Source: Nocardioides sp. LHD-245 | Lineage (GTDB): Bacteria > Actinomycetota > Actinomycetes > Propionibacteriales > Nocardioidaceae | Reading direction: 5' to 3' | Length of the DNA: 64,000 nucleotides | Assembly (NCBI RefSeq): GCF_030929495.1 | Contig: NZ_JAVFWN010000003.1 | Location: forward strand, 124,001 to 188,000 | Shown here: piece after piece, positions 10,477 through 19,520 of the stretch | How positions within the stretch are numbered: the stretch's first letter is position 1 | How the letters are laid out: every line of letters begins with the position of its first letter | The notes under the pieces: generated by a model | Database searches by the model: none | The model's input: only the letters and a program-made list of their open reading frames with translations | Told to the model about the DNA's origin: nothing | Program-made: the position numbers and the translations under genes

Positions 10477-11504
10477 CCGAGAAGACCAAGATCTTCGTCC
10501 AGGACGTCACCCTGCGTGACGGCATGCACGCGATCCGGCACCGGATCTCGCCCGCCGACGTGAAGCGGATCGTGGTCGCTCTCGACGAGGCCGGCGTCGA
10601 CGCGCTCGAGGTCGCCCACGGCGACGGCCTGGCCGGCGGCTCGGTCAACTACGGCCCGGGCTCGCACACCGACTGGGAGTGGCTCGAGGCCGCCGCGTCG
10701 GTGCTGAAGAACGCGCGCCTGACCACGCTGCTGCTGCCCGGCGTCGGCACCGTCCACGAGCTGAAGCGCGCCTACGACCTCGGCGTCCGCTCGGTGCGGA
10801 TCGCGACCCACTGCACCGAGGCCGACGTCTCCGCGCAGCACATCGCGGCGGCCCGCGAGCTCGGCATGGACGTCTCCGGCTTCCTGATGCTCTCGCACAT
10901 GGCTCCCCCGGAGGAGCTGGCCCGGCAGGCCAAGCTGATGGAGTCGTACGGCGCCCACTGCGTCTACGTCACCGACTCCGGCGGCCGGCTGACCATGGAC
11001 GACGTCGCCGCCCGGATCCAGGCCTACCGCGCGGTCCTCGACGAGGGCACCGAGATCGGCATCCACGCCCACGAGAACCTCTCGCTCTCGGTCGCCAACT
11101 CGGTCGTCGCCGTCCAGAACGGCGTCTACCGCGTCGACGCCTCCCTCGCCGGCCACGGCGCCGGCGCGGGCAACTGCCCGATCGAGCCGTTCATCGCGGT
11201 CGCCGACCTGATGGGCTTCGAGCACCGCTGCGACGTCTTCAAGCTCCAGGACGCCGCCGACGACATCGTCCGCCCGCTCCAGGACCGCCCGGTCCGGGTC
11301 GACCGCGAGACGCTCACCCTCGGCTACGCCGGCGTCTACTCGTCGTTCCTGCGCCACGCCGAGCGCGCCGCCGAGCAGTACGACGTCGACGTCCGCGACA
11401 TCCTCATGGAGTGCGGTCGCCGCCGTCTCGTCGGCGGCCAGGAGGACATGATCGTCGACATCGCGCTGACCATCGTCGCCGAGCGCGAGGCCGCTCTGGT
11501 CTGA
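10473..11504 (+). CDS. 4-hydroxy-2-oxovalerate aldolase (MhpE/HsaF-type)
   Basis: The 343-aa class II pyruvate aldolase of the DRE-TIM family cleaves 4-hydroxy-2-oxoacids to pyruvate and an aldehyde. The signature [12 protein letters not shown] at the N-terminus contains the catalytic Arg and metal-binding Asp; [15 protein letters not shown] provides metal-binding His residues; [13 protein letters not shown] and the C-terminal communication domain follow. Its GTG start overlaps the stop of the dehydrogenase gene (GTGA), implying translational coupling and fitting the known bifunctional aldolase-dehydrogenase complex that channels the aldehyde. A long hairpin follows the stop. Confidence 0.94.
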   Translation: MTEKTKIFVQDVTLRDGMHAIRHRISPADVKRIVVALDEAGVDALEVAHGDGLAGGSVNYGPGSHTDWEWLEAAASVLKNARLTTLLLPGVGTVHELKRAYDLGVRSVRIATHCTEADVSAQHIAAARELGMDVSGFLMLSHMAPPEELARQAKLMESYGAHCVYVTDSGGRLTMDDVAARIQAYRAVLDEGTEIGIHAHENLSLSVANSVVAVQNGVYRVDASLAGHGAGAGNCPIEPFIAVADLMGFEHRCDVFKLQDAADDIVRPLQDRPVRVDRETLTLGYAGVYSSFLRHAERAAEQYDVDVRDILMECGRRRLVGGQEDMIVDIALTIVAEREAALV

Positions 11505-11517
11505 TCCGCCTCTCGCC

Positions 11518-11578
11518 GTCGTACCGGACAGAACGGTCGCGAATCCGCTGAATTCACGACCGTTTCGTCCGGTACGAC
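11518..11578. terminator. Long hairpin between convergent genes
   Basis: Arms of 22 bases (11518-11539 and 11557-11578, starting GTCGTACCGGAC) pair with only two central mismatches around a 17-nt loop. It lies between the aldolase stop and the stop of the convergent siderophore-interacting protein gene, so it can serve both directions. There is no T-run. Confidence 0.6.
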
Positions 11579-11587
11579 GGGTGCGGG

Positions 11588-12577
11588 TCAGGAGCGCATC
11601 GAGACGCCCTCGCGCCAGTAGCCCATGAAGGCGACCTGGCGCCGGTCCAGCCCGAGGTCGTTGACGAGCTTGCGCCGCAGGCCGGTCACGACCTTGGACT
11701 CGCCGGCGATCCACGCGTAGAGCCCGGCGTACGGCGCGTCGCCGGTCGGGACCGCCGTCTCCGCGGCGACCTCCTCGCCGGAGGAGGAGTGGACGGGGGT
11801 CTCCCACAGGTCCGGGTCGATCTCCTCGTCGGACACCACGATCGCCTCGACGGGGGCGGTGCCGGTCAGGTGCGCCAGGACGGCCGTGTGCAGCTCCTCG
11901 CCGCGGGCGCCGCCGTCGCGGGGCAGCCAGGTCACGCTCACGCCCGCCGGCGCGACGAGCTCCTGGATGTCGGCAGCGACCGGCACCTCGACGTACGCCG
12001 CGCCGGTCGCGTCGGCCGGCAGGTCGCGCAGCACCCCGCGGATGGCGGGGACGGCGGTCTCGTCGCCGACGAGCAGCAGACGGCTCGCGTCGCCGGGCGA
12101 CCACTCGATGCCGCCGAACTCGTGGCCCTTCCGTGGGGCCATCGCCACCAGCCGCTGCCCCGGCGCCGCCTGGAGTGCCCAGCGGTTGCCGGCGCCGTCC
12201 AGCAGATCGGCGTCCCCGTGGCCGTCGGCGTCGTGCACCACGATGTCGACGACCAGGCGGGTGTCCGCGCCATCGCCGAGGACGTCGCGGATCGTGTAGG
12301 TCCGCATCGACCCGCGCTCGTGCTCGGGGATCTCCATCCAGGTGGTCCACCACGACTCGTCCGCGTCCGCGAACGACGGCAGCGTGCCGGCGGCGTTGGG
12401 GAAGATCAGCTTGATCCGCTGGTCGTAGACCGGTCCGTCCGGACCGAGCTCCGCGAGCGCGTCGCCGCCGAGCGCGACCCGCACGAACGAGGGGGAGACC
12501 CGTTCCACCTCGAGCACCTCGACCTCGGTGAGGAGCATGGGCAGGGTGGCGACGTACTCGTTCTGCTCGACGGTCAT
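11588..12577 (-). CDS. Siderophore-interacting protein (NAD(P)H-dependent ferric reductase)
   Basis: The 329-aa SIP-family flavoprotein reduces ferric siderophores in the cytoplasm to release iron. The N-terminal FAD-binding barrel carries RTYTIRD near residue 92 and the C-terminal SIP domain carries LLVGDETAVPAI and LYAWIAGESKVV, ending in the typical RRQVAFMGYWREG. It has its own promoter with an iron box overlapping the start codon, so it should be derepressed when iron is scarce. No siderophore synthesis or uptake genes lie beside it. Confidence 0.93.
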   Translation of the reverse strand: MTVEQNEYVATLPMLLTEVEVLEVERVSPSFVRVALGGDALAELGPDGPVYDQRIKLIFPNAAGTLPSFADADESWWTTWMEIPEHERGSMRTYTIRDVLGDGADTRLVVDIVVHDADGHGDADLLDGAGNRWALQAAPGQRLVAMAPRKGHEFGGIEWSPGDASRLLLVGDETAVPAIRGVLRDLPADATGAAYVEVPVAADIQELVAPAGVSVTWLPRDGGARGEELHTAVLAHLTGTAPVEAIVVSDEEIDPDLWETPVHSSSGEEVAAETAVPTGDAPYAGLYAWIAGESKVVTGLRRKLVNDLGLDRRQVAFMGYWREGVSMRS

Positions 12578-12595
12578 GAGGTCAGGCTAACCTAA
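12577..12595 (-). promoter_or_regulatory. DtxR/IdeR iron box
   Basis: Read on the minus strand, TTAGGTTAGCCTGACCTCA matches the known IdeR/DtxR consensus TTAGGTTAGSCTAACCTAA at 17 of 19 positions. Its last base is the A of the ATG of the siderophore-interacting protein gene, so Fe-bound repressor would block the promoter and possibly the ribosome site. Confidence 0.85.
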
Positions 12596-12609
12596 CCCCG
12601 CAGACGTTC

Positions 12610-13185
12610 TCAGATCGTGGTGCGGTGGAAGTTCTGGAACGACCGCGACGGCGTGGGGCCGCGCTGACCCTGGTAGCGCGAGCCGTACCTCTCCGAGCCG
12701 TACGGGTGCTCGCTCGGCGAGGACAGCCGGAAGAAGCAGAACTGACCGATCTTCATCCCCGGGTAGAGCTTGATCGGCAGCGTCGCGACGTTCGCCAGCT
12801 CGAGCGTCACGTGCCCCGAGAAGCCGGGGTCCACGAAGCCGGCGGTCGCGTGGGTCAGCAGGCCGAGCCGGCCGAGCGAGGACTTGCCCTCGACCCGGGC
12901 GGCGATGTCGTCGGGCAGCGTCACGACCTCGTACGTCGAGCCGAGCACGAACTCCCCGGGGTGCAGGATGAACGGCTCGTCGCCCTCCGGCTCCACCACG
13001 CGGGTGAGGTCGGACTGGTCGGCCGCCGGGTCGATCGAGGGGTACTTGTGGTTGTCGAAGACCCGGAAGAACCGGTCCAGGCGGAAGTCCACCGACGACG
13101 GCTGCATCAGCCCGGGGTCGTACGGTTCCAGGCCGATCCGGCCGGCGTCGATCTCGGCGGTGATGTCGCGGTCGCTGAGCAGCAC
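12610..13185 (-). CDS. dcd: dCTP deaminase
   Basis: The 191-aa trimeric nucleotide deaminase converts dCTP to dUTP (or to dUMP in the bifunctional actinobacterial and archaeal forms) for thymidylate synthesis. Hallmarks are [22 protein letters not shown], the catalytic region [12 protein letters not shown] and [20 protein letters not shown], and the C-terminal [21 protein letters not shown]. Length matches mycobacterial Dcd. The start is GTG 13185 (VLLSDRD); longer upstream frames lack similarity. A -10-like TAGGGT ends 9 bases before the start, suggesting a very short or absent leader. Confidence 0.96.
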   Translation of the reverse strand: MLLSDRDITAEIDAGRIGLEPYDPGLMQPSSVDFRLDRFFRVFDNHKYPSIDPAADQSDLTRVVEPEGDEPFILHPGEFVLGSTYEVVTLPDDIAARVEGKSSLGRLGLLTHATAGFVDPGFSGHVTLELANVATLPIKLYPGMKIGQFCFFRLSSPSEHPYGSERYGSRYQGQRGPTPSRSFQNFHRTTI

Positions 13186-13249
13186 GCCCCGCACCCTACC
13201 GGCCGGTGCCGGTTGCGCGTGGCGCCGATCACGGGCGCAGAATGCTGGG

Positions 13250-14023
13250 ATGACGTTCAGCAGGTACGTCGCCCTGGGCGACTCGTTCACCGAAGGGGTC
13301 GGTGACCCCGACCCGGCGCGTCCCAACGGCCTGCGGGGATGGGCCGACCGGACGGCGGAGGCCCTCGCCGCGCACGCGAGCGCGGAGGGTGTCGACTTCG
13401 GCTACGCCAACCTCGCCATCCGCGGCCGCAAGCTGCCCGCGATCATCGCCGAGCAGGTCGACGCGGCCCTCGCGCTCGGCCCGGACCTGGTCAGCATCCA
13501 CGGTGGCGGCAACGACGTGCTGCGTCCCAAGGTCGACATCGACGCCCTCGCGGCGTCGTACGACGAGGCGATCGGCCGGCTCGCGGCCGGCGGTGCCCAT
13601 GTCGTGCTGTTCACCATCGCCGACCCCGGCCTCAACGGGGTGATCAAGGTGATTCGCGGCCGGACCGCGATCTTCAACGAGTGGGTCCGCGAGATCGCGG
13701 AGCGGCACGGCGCCACCCTGGTCGACATGTGGCGGATGCGCGGCTGGAAGGTCGCCGAGGTGATGGACGAGGACCGGCTGCACCTCAACGCCGTCGGCCA
13801 CCAGGCGATCGCGATCGCCGCCCTGGACGCGCTCGGCGTCGACCACGGCCTGCAGCCACTCGATCCGGTCCGGGCACCGGTCCTGACCGCACGCGAGCAG
13901 CGTGCGGCCGACCTCGCGTGGGCGCGCACCCACCTGGCGCCCTGGGTGCAGCGCCGGGTCACCGGTCGCTCGTCGGGCGACGGGGTGGCACCGAAGCGAC
14001 CCACCTTCGCGCCCATCGGGTAG
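13250..14023 (+). CDS. SGNH/GDSL hydrolase
   Basis: The 257-aa cytoplasmic SGNH-fold esterase or lipase has block [10 protein letters not shown] (nucleophile Ser), the Asn block IHGGGNDV, and [11 protein letters not shown] containing the catalytic Asp-x-x-His pair. No signal peptide or TM segment is visible. The ATG at 13250 directly precedes [12 protein letters not shown]. It is divergent from dcd and shares a 64-bp intergenic region with it. Substrate is unknown; relatives hydrolyse simple esters, lipids or acetylated sugars. Confidence 0.9.
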   Translation: MTFSRYVALGDSFTEGVGDPDPARPNGLRGWADRTAEALAAHASAEGVDFGYANLAIRGRKLPAIIAEQVDAALALGPDLVSIHGGGNDVLRPKVDIDALAASYDEAIGRLAAGGAHVVLFTIADPGLNGVIKVIRGRTAIFNEWVREIAERHGATLVDMWRMRGWKVAEVMDEDRLHLNAVGHQAIAIAALDALGVDHGLQPLDPVRAPVLTAREQRAADLAWARTHLAPWVQRRVTGRSSGDGVAPKRPTFAPIG

Positions 14024-14053
14024 CATCCTCCACGCTCCGGTTCGCCGGGGTCT

Positions 14054-14126
<73 letters not shown>

Positions 14127-14431
14127 CGGATTGAATGGCGTGAGCGTGTCGCCGCTGATCGGCGCCTCACCGTCCTCGGGCGGAGCCCTCGCTCCGGTCG
14201 CTCGTTCCTCGCTCTCTGCGCTCGCACTCCGCCCGAGCCCGGTCATGGCGCCGGCGGCGACACGCTGCCACGCCGCGGTCGGGTTGGGCGCGTCCCGGCT
14301 TGGCATGGCGGCAAGACGGCAACTCGCTTGCCACCCACGGTCGGGGCGGGTCCCTCCTGACTTGGCATGGCGGCGAGACGGCGCCTGCGCGACGCCACGC
14401 TGCCGGGCAGGCGATCGGGTTGAATGGGGCC
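14127..14431. repeat. Non-coding stretch after the tRNA with repeats
   Basis: No gene is supported here. It holds an 11-bp perfect inverted repeat CTCGGGCGGAG/CTCCGCCCGAG (14175-14185 and 14227-14237). It also holds a REP-like unit at 14191-14220 that recurs at 32321-32350 with one mismatch, and a 22-bp direct repeat starting CTTGGCATGGCGGC at 14299-14320 and 14361-14382 (one mismatch). The first two look like a dispersed element family; the last is local. Confidence 0.75.
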
Positions 14432-15208
14432 ATGGCACACGCGGAGCCACCGCCCTTCACCTTCGAGCCCCGGCGCCGCCGGCCGCTCGGGCTCCTCACC
14501 GCGCTGTGCCTGCTCCTGATCGGCGGTGTGTACGCCGGCTACGGCATCGGTTGCACGGTGATCGACGCGTACGAGGACGCGCCGCCGTCGTACGTCGCGG
14601 GGGACTCGGTCGGCCTCGTCACGGTCGGCGGGATGCTGGCCGCCGTCGTCGGTTGGCTGACGTGGTCGCTCCTCGTCGACCGCCACCCGCGCGCCCTCGG
14701 CCAGCTCCACGCCCCGGGCGTCCTGCTCCCGGCGGTCGCGGCCGGACTGCTGCTCGCGGCGGCCGAGCTGGACGTCGCCGGCTGGTACGTCGGTGCCGCC
14801 GTCATCGCAGCCGCGGTCGGCGTCGGCCTCTTGCTGTCGGCCGTCGCAGCCGCGGCGGCCCGTCGGCGACGTTGGCGCCTCGAGCTCGACCTGATCGCCT
14901 GCGGCACTCCGGTGTCGGCGACCGTCGTGGAGCCCGGTCTCGACCCCTACGACTTCGAGGAGGCCTCCAACGTGATCACCACGGCCGCCTTCCGCTTCAC
15001 CGGGGCCGACGGCACCGTCTACCGCGTCCACCGCCGCGTCGTGATCCCCAGCAGCGCCCCGCTCGTCGAGGGGCAGCGGACGACGATCTGGTACGACCCC
15101 GACCGCCCCACCGACGACCGGCGGATCGTGGTCGGCATCCAGCACGCGTTGCGCTGGAACGTGCCGGTCCCGCGGGTGTCGACCGACCGGCCCGCCGTAC
15201 CCTCCTGA
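14432..15208 (+). CDS. Membrane protein, DUF3592-like
   Basis: The product is about 258 aa. It has TM segments at about residues 19-38 (LGLLTALCLLLIGGVYAGYG), 63-83, 95-110 and 118-140, then an Arg-rich turn and a soluble domain (TPVSATVVEPG, then AFRFTGADGTVYRVHRR and GQRTTIWYDPDRP). That pattern is typical of DUF3592 proteins, whose function is unknown. The DUF2461 gene starts 1 base after its stop, so the two are probably cotranscribed. Confidence 0.7.
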   Translation: MAHAEPPPFTFEPRRRRPLGLLTALCLLLIGGVYAGYGIGCTVIDAYEDAPPSYVAGDSVGLVTVGGMLAAVVGWLTWSLLVDRHPRALGQLHAPGVLLPAVAAGLLLAAAELDVAGWYVGAAVIAAAVGVGLLLSAVAAAAARRRRWRLELDLIACGTPVSATVVEPGLDPYDFEEASNVITTAAFRFTGADGTVYRVHRRVVIPSSAPLVEGQRTTIWYDPDRPTDDRRIVVGIQHALRWNVPVPRVSTDRPAVPS

Positions 15209-15209
15209 C

Positions 15210-15842
15210 GTGGACTTCACCGGTTTCCCCGTCGCGGCGCTCGACTTCTACGACGATCTCGAGGTCGACAACACCAAGTCGTTCTGGGAGGCGCACAAGG
15301 CCGTCTACACCGAGAGCGTCAAGGCGCCGATGGTGGCGCTGACCGACGCGCTCGGCCAGGAGTTCGGCGCGGCCAAGGTGTTCCGGCCCTACCGCGACGT
15401 GCGCTTCGCGAAGGACAAGACGCCCTACAAGACCCACCAGGGTGCGTTCGTCGGCGTCGGCCCGGCGACCGGGTGGTACGTCGAGGTGGCGGCGCCCGGC
15501 GTCCGGGTGGGCGGCGGGATCTACGAGGCGTCCGGTGCCCGCCTCGCCCGGCTGCGCGAGGCGATGGCCGAGGAGAAGACAGGCAAGGTGCTGCAGCGGA
15601 TCCTGCGCGACCTGGAGCGCGGCGGCTTCGAGGTGGCCGGCGAGCGGCTCAAGACTGCGCCCCGGGGCTACGAGAAGGACCACCCGCGCATCGAGCTGCT
15701 CAAGATGAGGACCGTGCTCGGTATGCGGTCCTACGGCTTCGAGCCGTTCGTGCACACCGCCGAGCTGCTCGACCGGGTCCGCGACGACTGGCGCCGGCTG
15801 CGCCCGCTCGTCACCTGGGTCGCCGACGCGATCACCGAGTAG
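15210..15842 (+). CDS. DUF2461 protein (TIGR02453 family)
   Basis: The 210-aa protein has the family hallmarks FYDDLEVDNTKSFWEAHK, FRPYRDVRFAKDKTPYKTH and GWYVEVAAPGVRVGGG, and the C-terminal LVTWVADA. It starts at GTG 15210, one base after the preceding stop. The biochemical role of this widespread family is unknown. A second, deleted copy with high nucleotide similarity is at 21061-21282, on the far side of a lower-GC operon, which suggests this gene was involved in an insertion or duplication event. Confidence 0.87.
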   Translation: MDFTGFPVAALDFYDDLEVDNTKSFWEAHKAVYTESVKAPMVALTDALGQEFGAAKVFRPYRDVRFAKDKTPYKTHQGAFVGVGPATGWYVEVAAPGVRVGGGIYEASGARLARLREAMAEEKTGKVLQRILRDLERGGFEVAGERLKTAPRGYEKDHPRIELLKMRTVLGMRSYGFEPFVHTAELLDRVRDDWRRLRPLVTWVADAITE

Positions 15843-15925
15843 TCGGAGCAGTCGGAGTAGTCCGATCTGTTGCTCATCCTCCTGGAACGGGCGGCTCACC
15901 CAGCACACCGCTCGACCAGGTCAGG

Positions 15926-17095
15926 TCAGACGTTGCCCTGTGACCAGTCCGTCCAAGCAGCCGTGCTGGCCGGCACCTCGATGTCGGCGACCCGAGTAGA
16001 GCGCCCGACCAGTGCGGCCTCATCCACCTCGATGCCCAGGCCCGGCCCCGTCGGCACCACGAACGCACCGCTGTCCAGGTGCTCGAGGGTGAAGGGGTTC
16101 GAGTCGAGGATCTCGTGCCACGGCTCCGCCATCGAGTAGGGGAACTCCACCAGGCGGAGCGTCTTGAGGGCACTGGAGGCGTGCAGGTTCGCCGCGAAGG
16201 CGACCGGGCCGGCGGCCGAGTGCGGCATGACCGGCACACTGGCCAGTTCGGCGAGCTCCCCGATCCGCACCATCTCCAGCAGCCCTCCCGAAGTGGCCGG
16301 GTCCGGCTGGAGGACGTCGGCACGCCCGTCCCTGATCGCGCGGTCGTACTCCCCCGACATGCCGAAGTGCTCGCCGTACCCGATCGCCACCGCCGACTGA
16401 TCCACCAGCCGTTGCACGCCCAGGTGCCGCTCCTGGGGGATGGGCTCCTCGAACATCGAGACCCCCAGGTCGGCTAGGGCCCGGCTGACGCGCAGGGCCG
16501 TGTCCAGGCTGTAGTGCTCGGTGCCGTCCACGAAGATGTCGACCGTCGGCCCCAGTCGATCGCGCACCTGAGCCAGGGTGGCCAGGTCCGTACGCCAGTC
16601 CAGTCCCAGCCGGAGCTTCACCGCCCCCACCCCGCGCGCCAGCCAGGGCTCGAGGTTGTGCACGTGCCAGTCGGCGTCGCCCTGGAAGAGGAAGTGGCTG
16701 GAGGCGTAGACCCCGAGACGCTCCCGGTGGCCGCCCAGCATGCTGCGCACGCTGAGCCCGTCCCGGCGACCCACCGCGTCCCACAGGGCCATCTCGACCG
16801 CGCTCACGGCGTGGCCGACCGGGCCGGCGAGTCCGGGGCGGCGCCGCAGCTCCGACTTCAGTAGACCGGCGACCTGGGGCACCGAGACCATGCCCGGTCG
16901 ACCCAGCAGCGGCGCCAGCACCTCCTGCACGATCGTGCGCAGCAGGCCGGGATGGGCGAACCCGTATCCATCGCTCGCCTCGCCGAATCCCGTCACCCCC
17001 TGGTCGAGTCGCACCCGCACCATGGCGTGTGGCAACCCATCGAACTCGAACTCGTACACACGCAGGTCCTCGACCCTGAACACAGGCAACGACAT
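15926..17095 (-). CDS. Enolase-superfamily enzyme, mandelate racemase/muconate lactonizing type
   Basis: The 389-aa protein has the N-terminal capping domain followed by the (beta/alpha)7-beta barrel. Visible active-site residues are Lys160-x-Arg162 (KLR, instead of the common KxK), metal ligands Asp190 (FVDG), Glu216 (FEEP) and Glu242 (GEHF), and the Asp265/His292 pair (LQPDPA, MPHSA) of mandelate-racemase-like members. It should abstract the alpha proton of a carboxylate, giving dehydration, racemization or cycloisomerization. GGAGGGGAG precedes ATG 17095. It is last in a five-gene leftward operon with an ABC importer and an HD-type oxygenase, so it probably acts late on the imported compound. 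Substrate unknown. Confidence 0.85.
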   Translation of the reverse strand: MSLPVFRVEDLRVYEFEFDGLPHAMVRVRLDQGVTGFGEASDGYGFAHPGLLRTIVQEVLAPLLGRPGMVSVPQVAGLLKSELRRRPGLAGPVGHAVSAVEMALWDAVGRRDGLSVRSMLGGHRERLGVYASSHFLFQGDADWHVHNLEPWLARGVGAVKLRLGLDWRTDLATLAQVRDRLGPTVDIFVDGTEHYSLDTALRVSRALADLGVSMFEEPIPQERHLGVQRLVDQSAVAIGYGEHFGMSGEYDRAIRDGRADVLQPDPATSGGLLEMVRIGELAELASVPVMPHSAAGPVAFAANLHASSALKTLRLVEFPYSMAEPWHEILDSNPFTLEHLDSGAFVVPTGPGLGIEVDEAALVGRSTRVADIEVPASTAAWTDWSQGNV

Positions 17096-17198
17096 CTCCC
17101 CTCCTCCACTCCGGACCGTGACGAACTCCCCAGCTACCCGCGGCCGGGGTACAGCGGGCGCGGGCGGGGCCGGCCCGAGCCAGCCCCGACCCCACCGG

Positions 17199-17753
17199 TC
17201 AGAACGAGTTCCTGCGGGACAGGATCTTGTGCACCAACGGCTCGAAGTGCTCCAGCGGGGCACTCACGTAGTCCGGGTCGAACGCGGCCTGGTCGTACTT
17301 GAAGCAGAACTCCTCGGTGTACTCGAAGTACTCGGAGCCGCGGAACTTCTCCCGGGTGTTGCGGTCCCACCCCAGGTGGTGCCAGAAGTAGTACCCCTGG
17401 AAGACGTCATGGTTGGCGACCATCCAGTGGTTCGCCTCGGAGACGAACGGCTTCAGTACCGCCGCGGCGATGTCGGGGTGGTTGGCCGGAGCCATCACGT
17501 CCCCGATGTCGTGCAGCAACGCGCAGAGGATGTACTCCTCGTCCCGACCATCTGCCTCGGCGCGGGTGGCCGTCTGCAGGGAGTGTTCGAGCCGAGTGAT
17601 CGGGAACTCACCCTTGGCGTCCCCCAGAGTCCGCAACATCTGCAGGGCGTGCTCGGGCACCTTGCTCTGTTCGGTCGCCCAGCCCGGCGTGATGAGGTCC
17701 CAGTCCTCCTTCGTGGACTCGATCATGCTGGTGAACTTGACTCCGGAACTCAC
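17199..17753 (-). CDS. HD-domain protein of the PhnZ/MIOX mixed-valent diiron oxygenase type
   Basis: This 184-aa HD protein reads LEHSLQTA (His57), ALLHDIGD (His81-Asp82), NHPD (His92), MVANHD (His115) and FKYDQ (Asp154). This H-HD-H-H-D ligand set is that of PhnZ and myo-inositol oxygenase, which use a mixed-valent Fe(II)/Fe(III) pair and O2 to cleave C-P or C-C bonds. The LEHSLQ to LLHD spacing (24 residues) equals that in PhnZ as I recall it. A phosphohydrolase role cannot be excluded. GTG 17753 is preferred because AGAAGG lies 8 bases upstream; GTG 17762 abuts that site. The neighbours are an importer and an enolase-family enzyme, which fits oxidative catabolism of the imported substrate. 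Confidence 0.72.
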   Translation of the reverse strand: MSSGVKFTSMIESTKEDWDLITPGWATEQSKVPEHALQMLRTLGDAKGEFPITRLEHSLQTATRAEADGRDEEYILCALLHDIGDVMAPANHPDIAAAVLKPFVSEANHWMVANHDVFQGYYFWHHLGWDRNTREKFRGSEYFEYTEEFCFKYDQAAFDPDYVSAPLEHFEPLVHKILSRRNSF

Positions 17754-17842
17754 AACGAACACCTTCTTCTTTCACTCATCTGTGGACTCTTGAACGTCAC
17801 TGCCGGCCGCCCGTCCGCGCGGGCCCCGGGCCGGCTCCGGCA

Positions 17843-18700
17843 CTACTTGGGGGCGCGGCCGTGGTTGTCCCACCACAGGATCCGACGGCGCAGCAGCGTC
17901 AACGCGGCGACGAAGAGCAGACCCAGCACGCAGAACATCGAGATTCCGGCCCAGGTCACCTCGAGGTTCGCCTGGGATGCGGCGATGGAGACCATGGCTC
18001 CCAACCCGGCCGCCTCTCCGGCAGCCACGAACTCGGCGACCGCGGCCCCGATGATGGCGAAGGGGATGGCGATCCTCAGCCCGGCGAAGAAGTAGGGCAT
18101 GCTCCCCGGGAACCGCAGCCTCCAGAAGATCTCCCACCTGCTCGCGTCGACCACCCGGAGCACGTCCAGCGTGCCCGGGTCCACCGCCCTGAGCCCGGCC
18201 AGCGAGTTGATCAGGATCGGGAAGATCGCGACGATGATGGTGACGATGTACTTGGGCAGCATCCCGAATCCGAAGGCCACCACCAGGGCCGGAGCGATCG
18301 CGATGACCGGCGTCACCATGATGACCATCACGACCGGCATGAGTGCGCGTTCCAGAATCTTGAACTCGCACATCAGCACGGCCAACAGATAGCCCAGGAC
18401 GATGGCAGCGCCGCCTCCCACAGCCACCTCTTTCAGGGTGACCACGAGATTGTTCCAATAGGCGCTGGGGTCGTTTGCGATGCTCCCGGCAATGTCTCCC
18501 AGGGGCGGGATGACGAAGGGTTTCGAGTGGGCCACATATTCCCATGAGCTCCCCAGCAGGACGAAGGTGACCAGGGGTGGGACCCAGAGGCCGAAACGCC
18601 AGCGCGCCCGGGCAGAACCCTGGGGAACCGCACTCTTCACGGTCTTTCCGGCGGCGTTCTCGGTACTTGGTCGACGCGTTTGCTCCAGCTCCATGGTCAT
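17843..18700 (-). CDS. ABC transporter permease (SsuC/TauC/ThiX type)
   Basis: The 285-aa inner-membrane permease of the BPD_transp_1 family has about six TM segments (for example VPPLVTFVLLGSSWEYVA and VVMVIMVTPVIAIAPALVVAF) and an EAA-type loop near VDASRWEIFWRLRFPGSMPYFFAGLR. It pairs with the ATPase upstream in the operon. The ATG at 18700 has GAGAAGG 8 bases upstream and lies 13 bases after the ATPase stop; the ATG at 18727 would overlap that gene and lacks a site. GC drops here (34 of 60 bases at 18421-18480), unlike flanking genes. Confidence 0.9.
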   Translation of the reverse strand: MTMELEQTRRPSTENAAGKTVKSAVPQGSARARWRFGLWVPPLVTFVLLGSSWEYVAHSKPFVIPPLGDIAGSIANDPSAYWNNLVVTLKEVAVGGGAAIVLGYLLAVLMCEFKILERALMPVVMVIMVTPVIAIAPALVVAFGFGMLPKYIVTIIVAIFPILINSLAGLRAVDPGTLDVLRVVDASRWEIFWRLRFPGSMPYFFAGLRIAIPFAIIGAAVAEFVAAGEAAGLGAMVSIAASQANLEVTWAGISMFCVLGLLFVAALTLLRRRILWWDNHGRAPK

Positions 18701-18713
18701 GCTGGATGCCTTC

Positions 18714-19520
18714 TCAGTCCTGGGCATTCTTCATCACCCTCCTCAGCCCCTCCCGGATTCGGATCTCGTACTCACGGAACTGCGGACTCAGGAACACCGA
18801 TTCGTCCCGGGGCCGGGGCAGGTCGATCTCGGTGATCTCGGCGATTCGTCCCGGTCGAGCCGCCATCAGCACCACCCGATCCGAAAGCAGGATCGCCTCG
18901 GGAACCGAGTGCGTGATGAACATGACCGAACGCCGGTTGGACTGCCAGAAGTCCAGGAGCCCCAGCCGTTGCTGGTCTCGCGTGATCTCGTCCAGGGCCG
19001 AGAACGGCTCGTCCATGAGCAGGACGGGCGGGTCGAACACGAAGGCGCGTGCGATCGCGACGCGCTGCTGCATGCCACCGGACAGCTGCCGCGGGTACTT
19101 GCGCAGGTCCTTGCCCAAGCCGAAGGAGGTGAGCAGCTCGTCGACGTCCAACAGGTTGCGGCCCGCGTTGGCAGCGGTGTTCACCTGAGTGGGCAGCAGG
19201 ACGTTGTCGCGTACCGAGCGCCAGGGCAGCAGGGCCGGGGTCTGCGGCACGAGTCCCATCGCCTTGTGGCGGATCGCCTGGGGAACCGCCTCGCCGTTGA
19301 TCGCGACCGAGCCCTCGTCGGCATCCAGGAGGCCGGCAATGATGCGCAGCAGGGTGGACTTGCCGCAGCCGCTGGGACCGATCACCGAGACGAACTCGCC
19401 CGGGGCGATGCGCAGATCGACGTCATCGAGAACCGTGACCGGTTGGCCCCGGACGCCGAACCTCTTGGTGACTCCTCGTGCCGTGACCTCGGCACCCGCG
19501 GTGGTCAGCGCCGCGTTCAT
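18714..19520 (-). CDS. ABC transporter ATP-binding protein (SsuB/TauB/ThiZ type)
   Basis: The 268-aa ATPase has Walker A GPSGCGKST, Q-loop LVPQTP, signature LSGGMQQR, Walker B VLLMDEPF and switch His in ITHS, and a short C-terminal tail typical of the nitrate/sulfonate/taurine/thiamine-pyrimidine importer group. Its ATG overlaps the stop of the binding-protein gene (ATGA, 19517-19520), so translation is coupled. Confidence 0.93.
   Translation of the reverse strand: MNAALTTAGAEVTARGVTKRFGVRGQPVTVLDDVDLRIAPGEFVSVIGPSGCGKSTLLRIIAGLLDADEGSVAINGEAVPQAIRHKAMGLVPQTPALLPWRSVRDNVLLPTQVNTAANAGRNLLDVDELLTSFGLGKDLRKYPRQLSGGMQQRVAIARAFVFDPPVLLMDEPFSALDEITRDQQRLGLLDFWQSNRRSVMFITHSVPEAILLSDRVVLMAARPGRIAEITEIDLPRPRDESVFLSPQFREYEIRIREGLRRVMKNAQD

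Noticed and set aside
8678-11504. Assigning the module specifically to steroid catabolism (hsaEGF)
   Set aside because: No hsaACDB, kstD or KstR site lies beside it; the same enzymes serve several meta-cleavage pathways.
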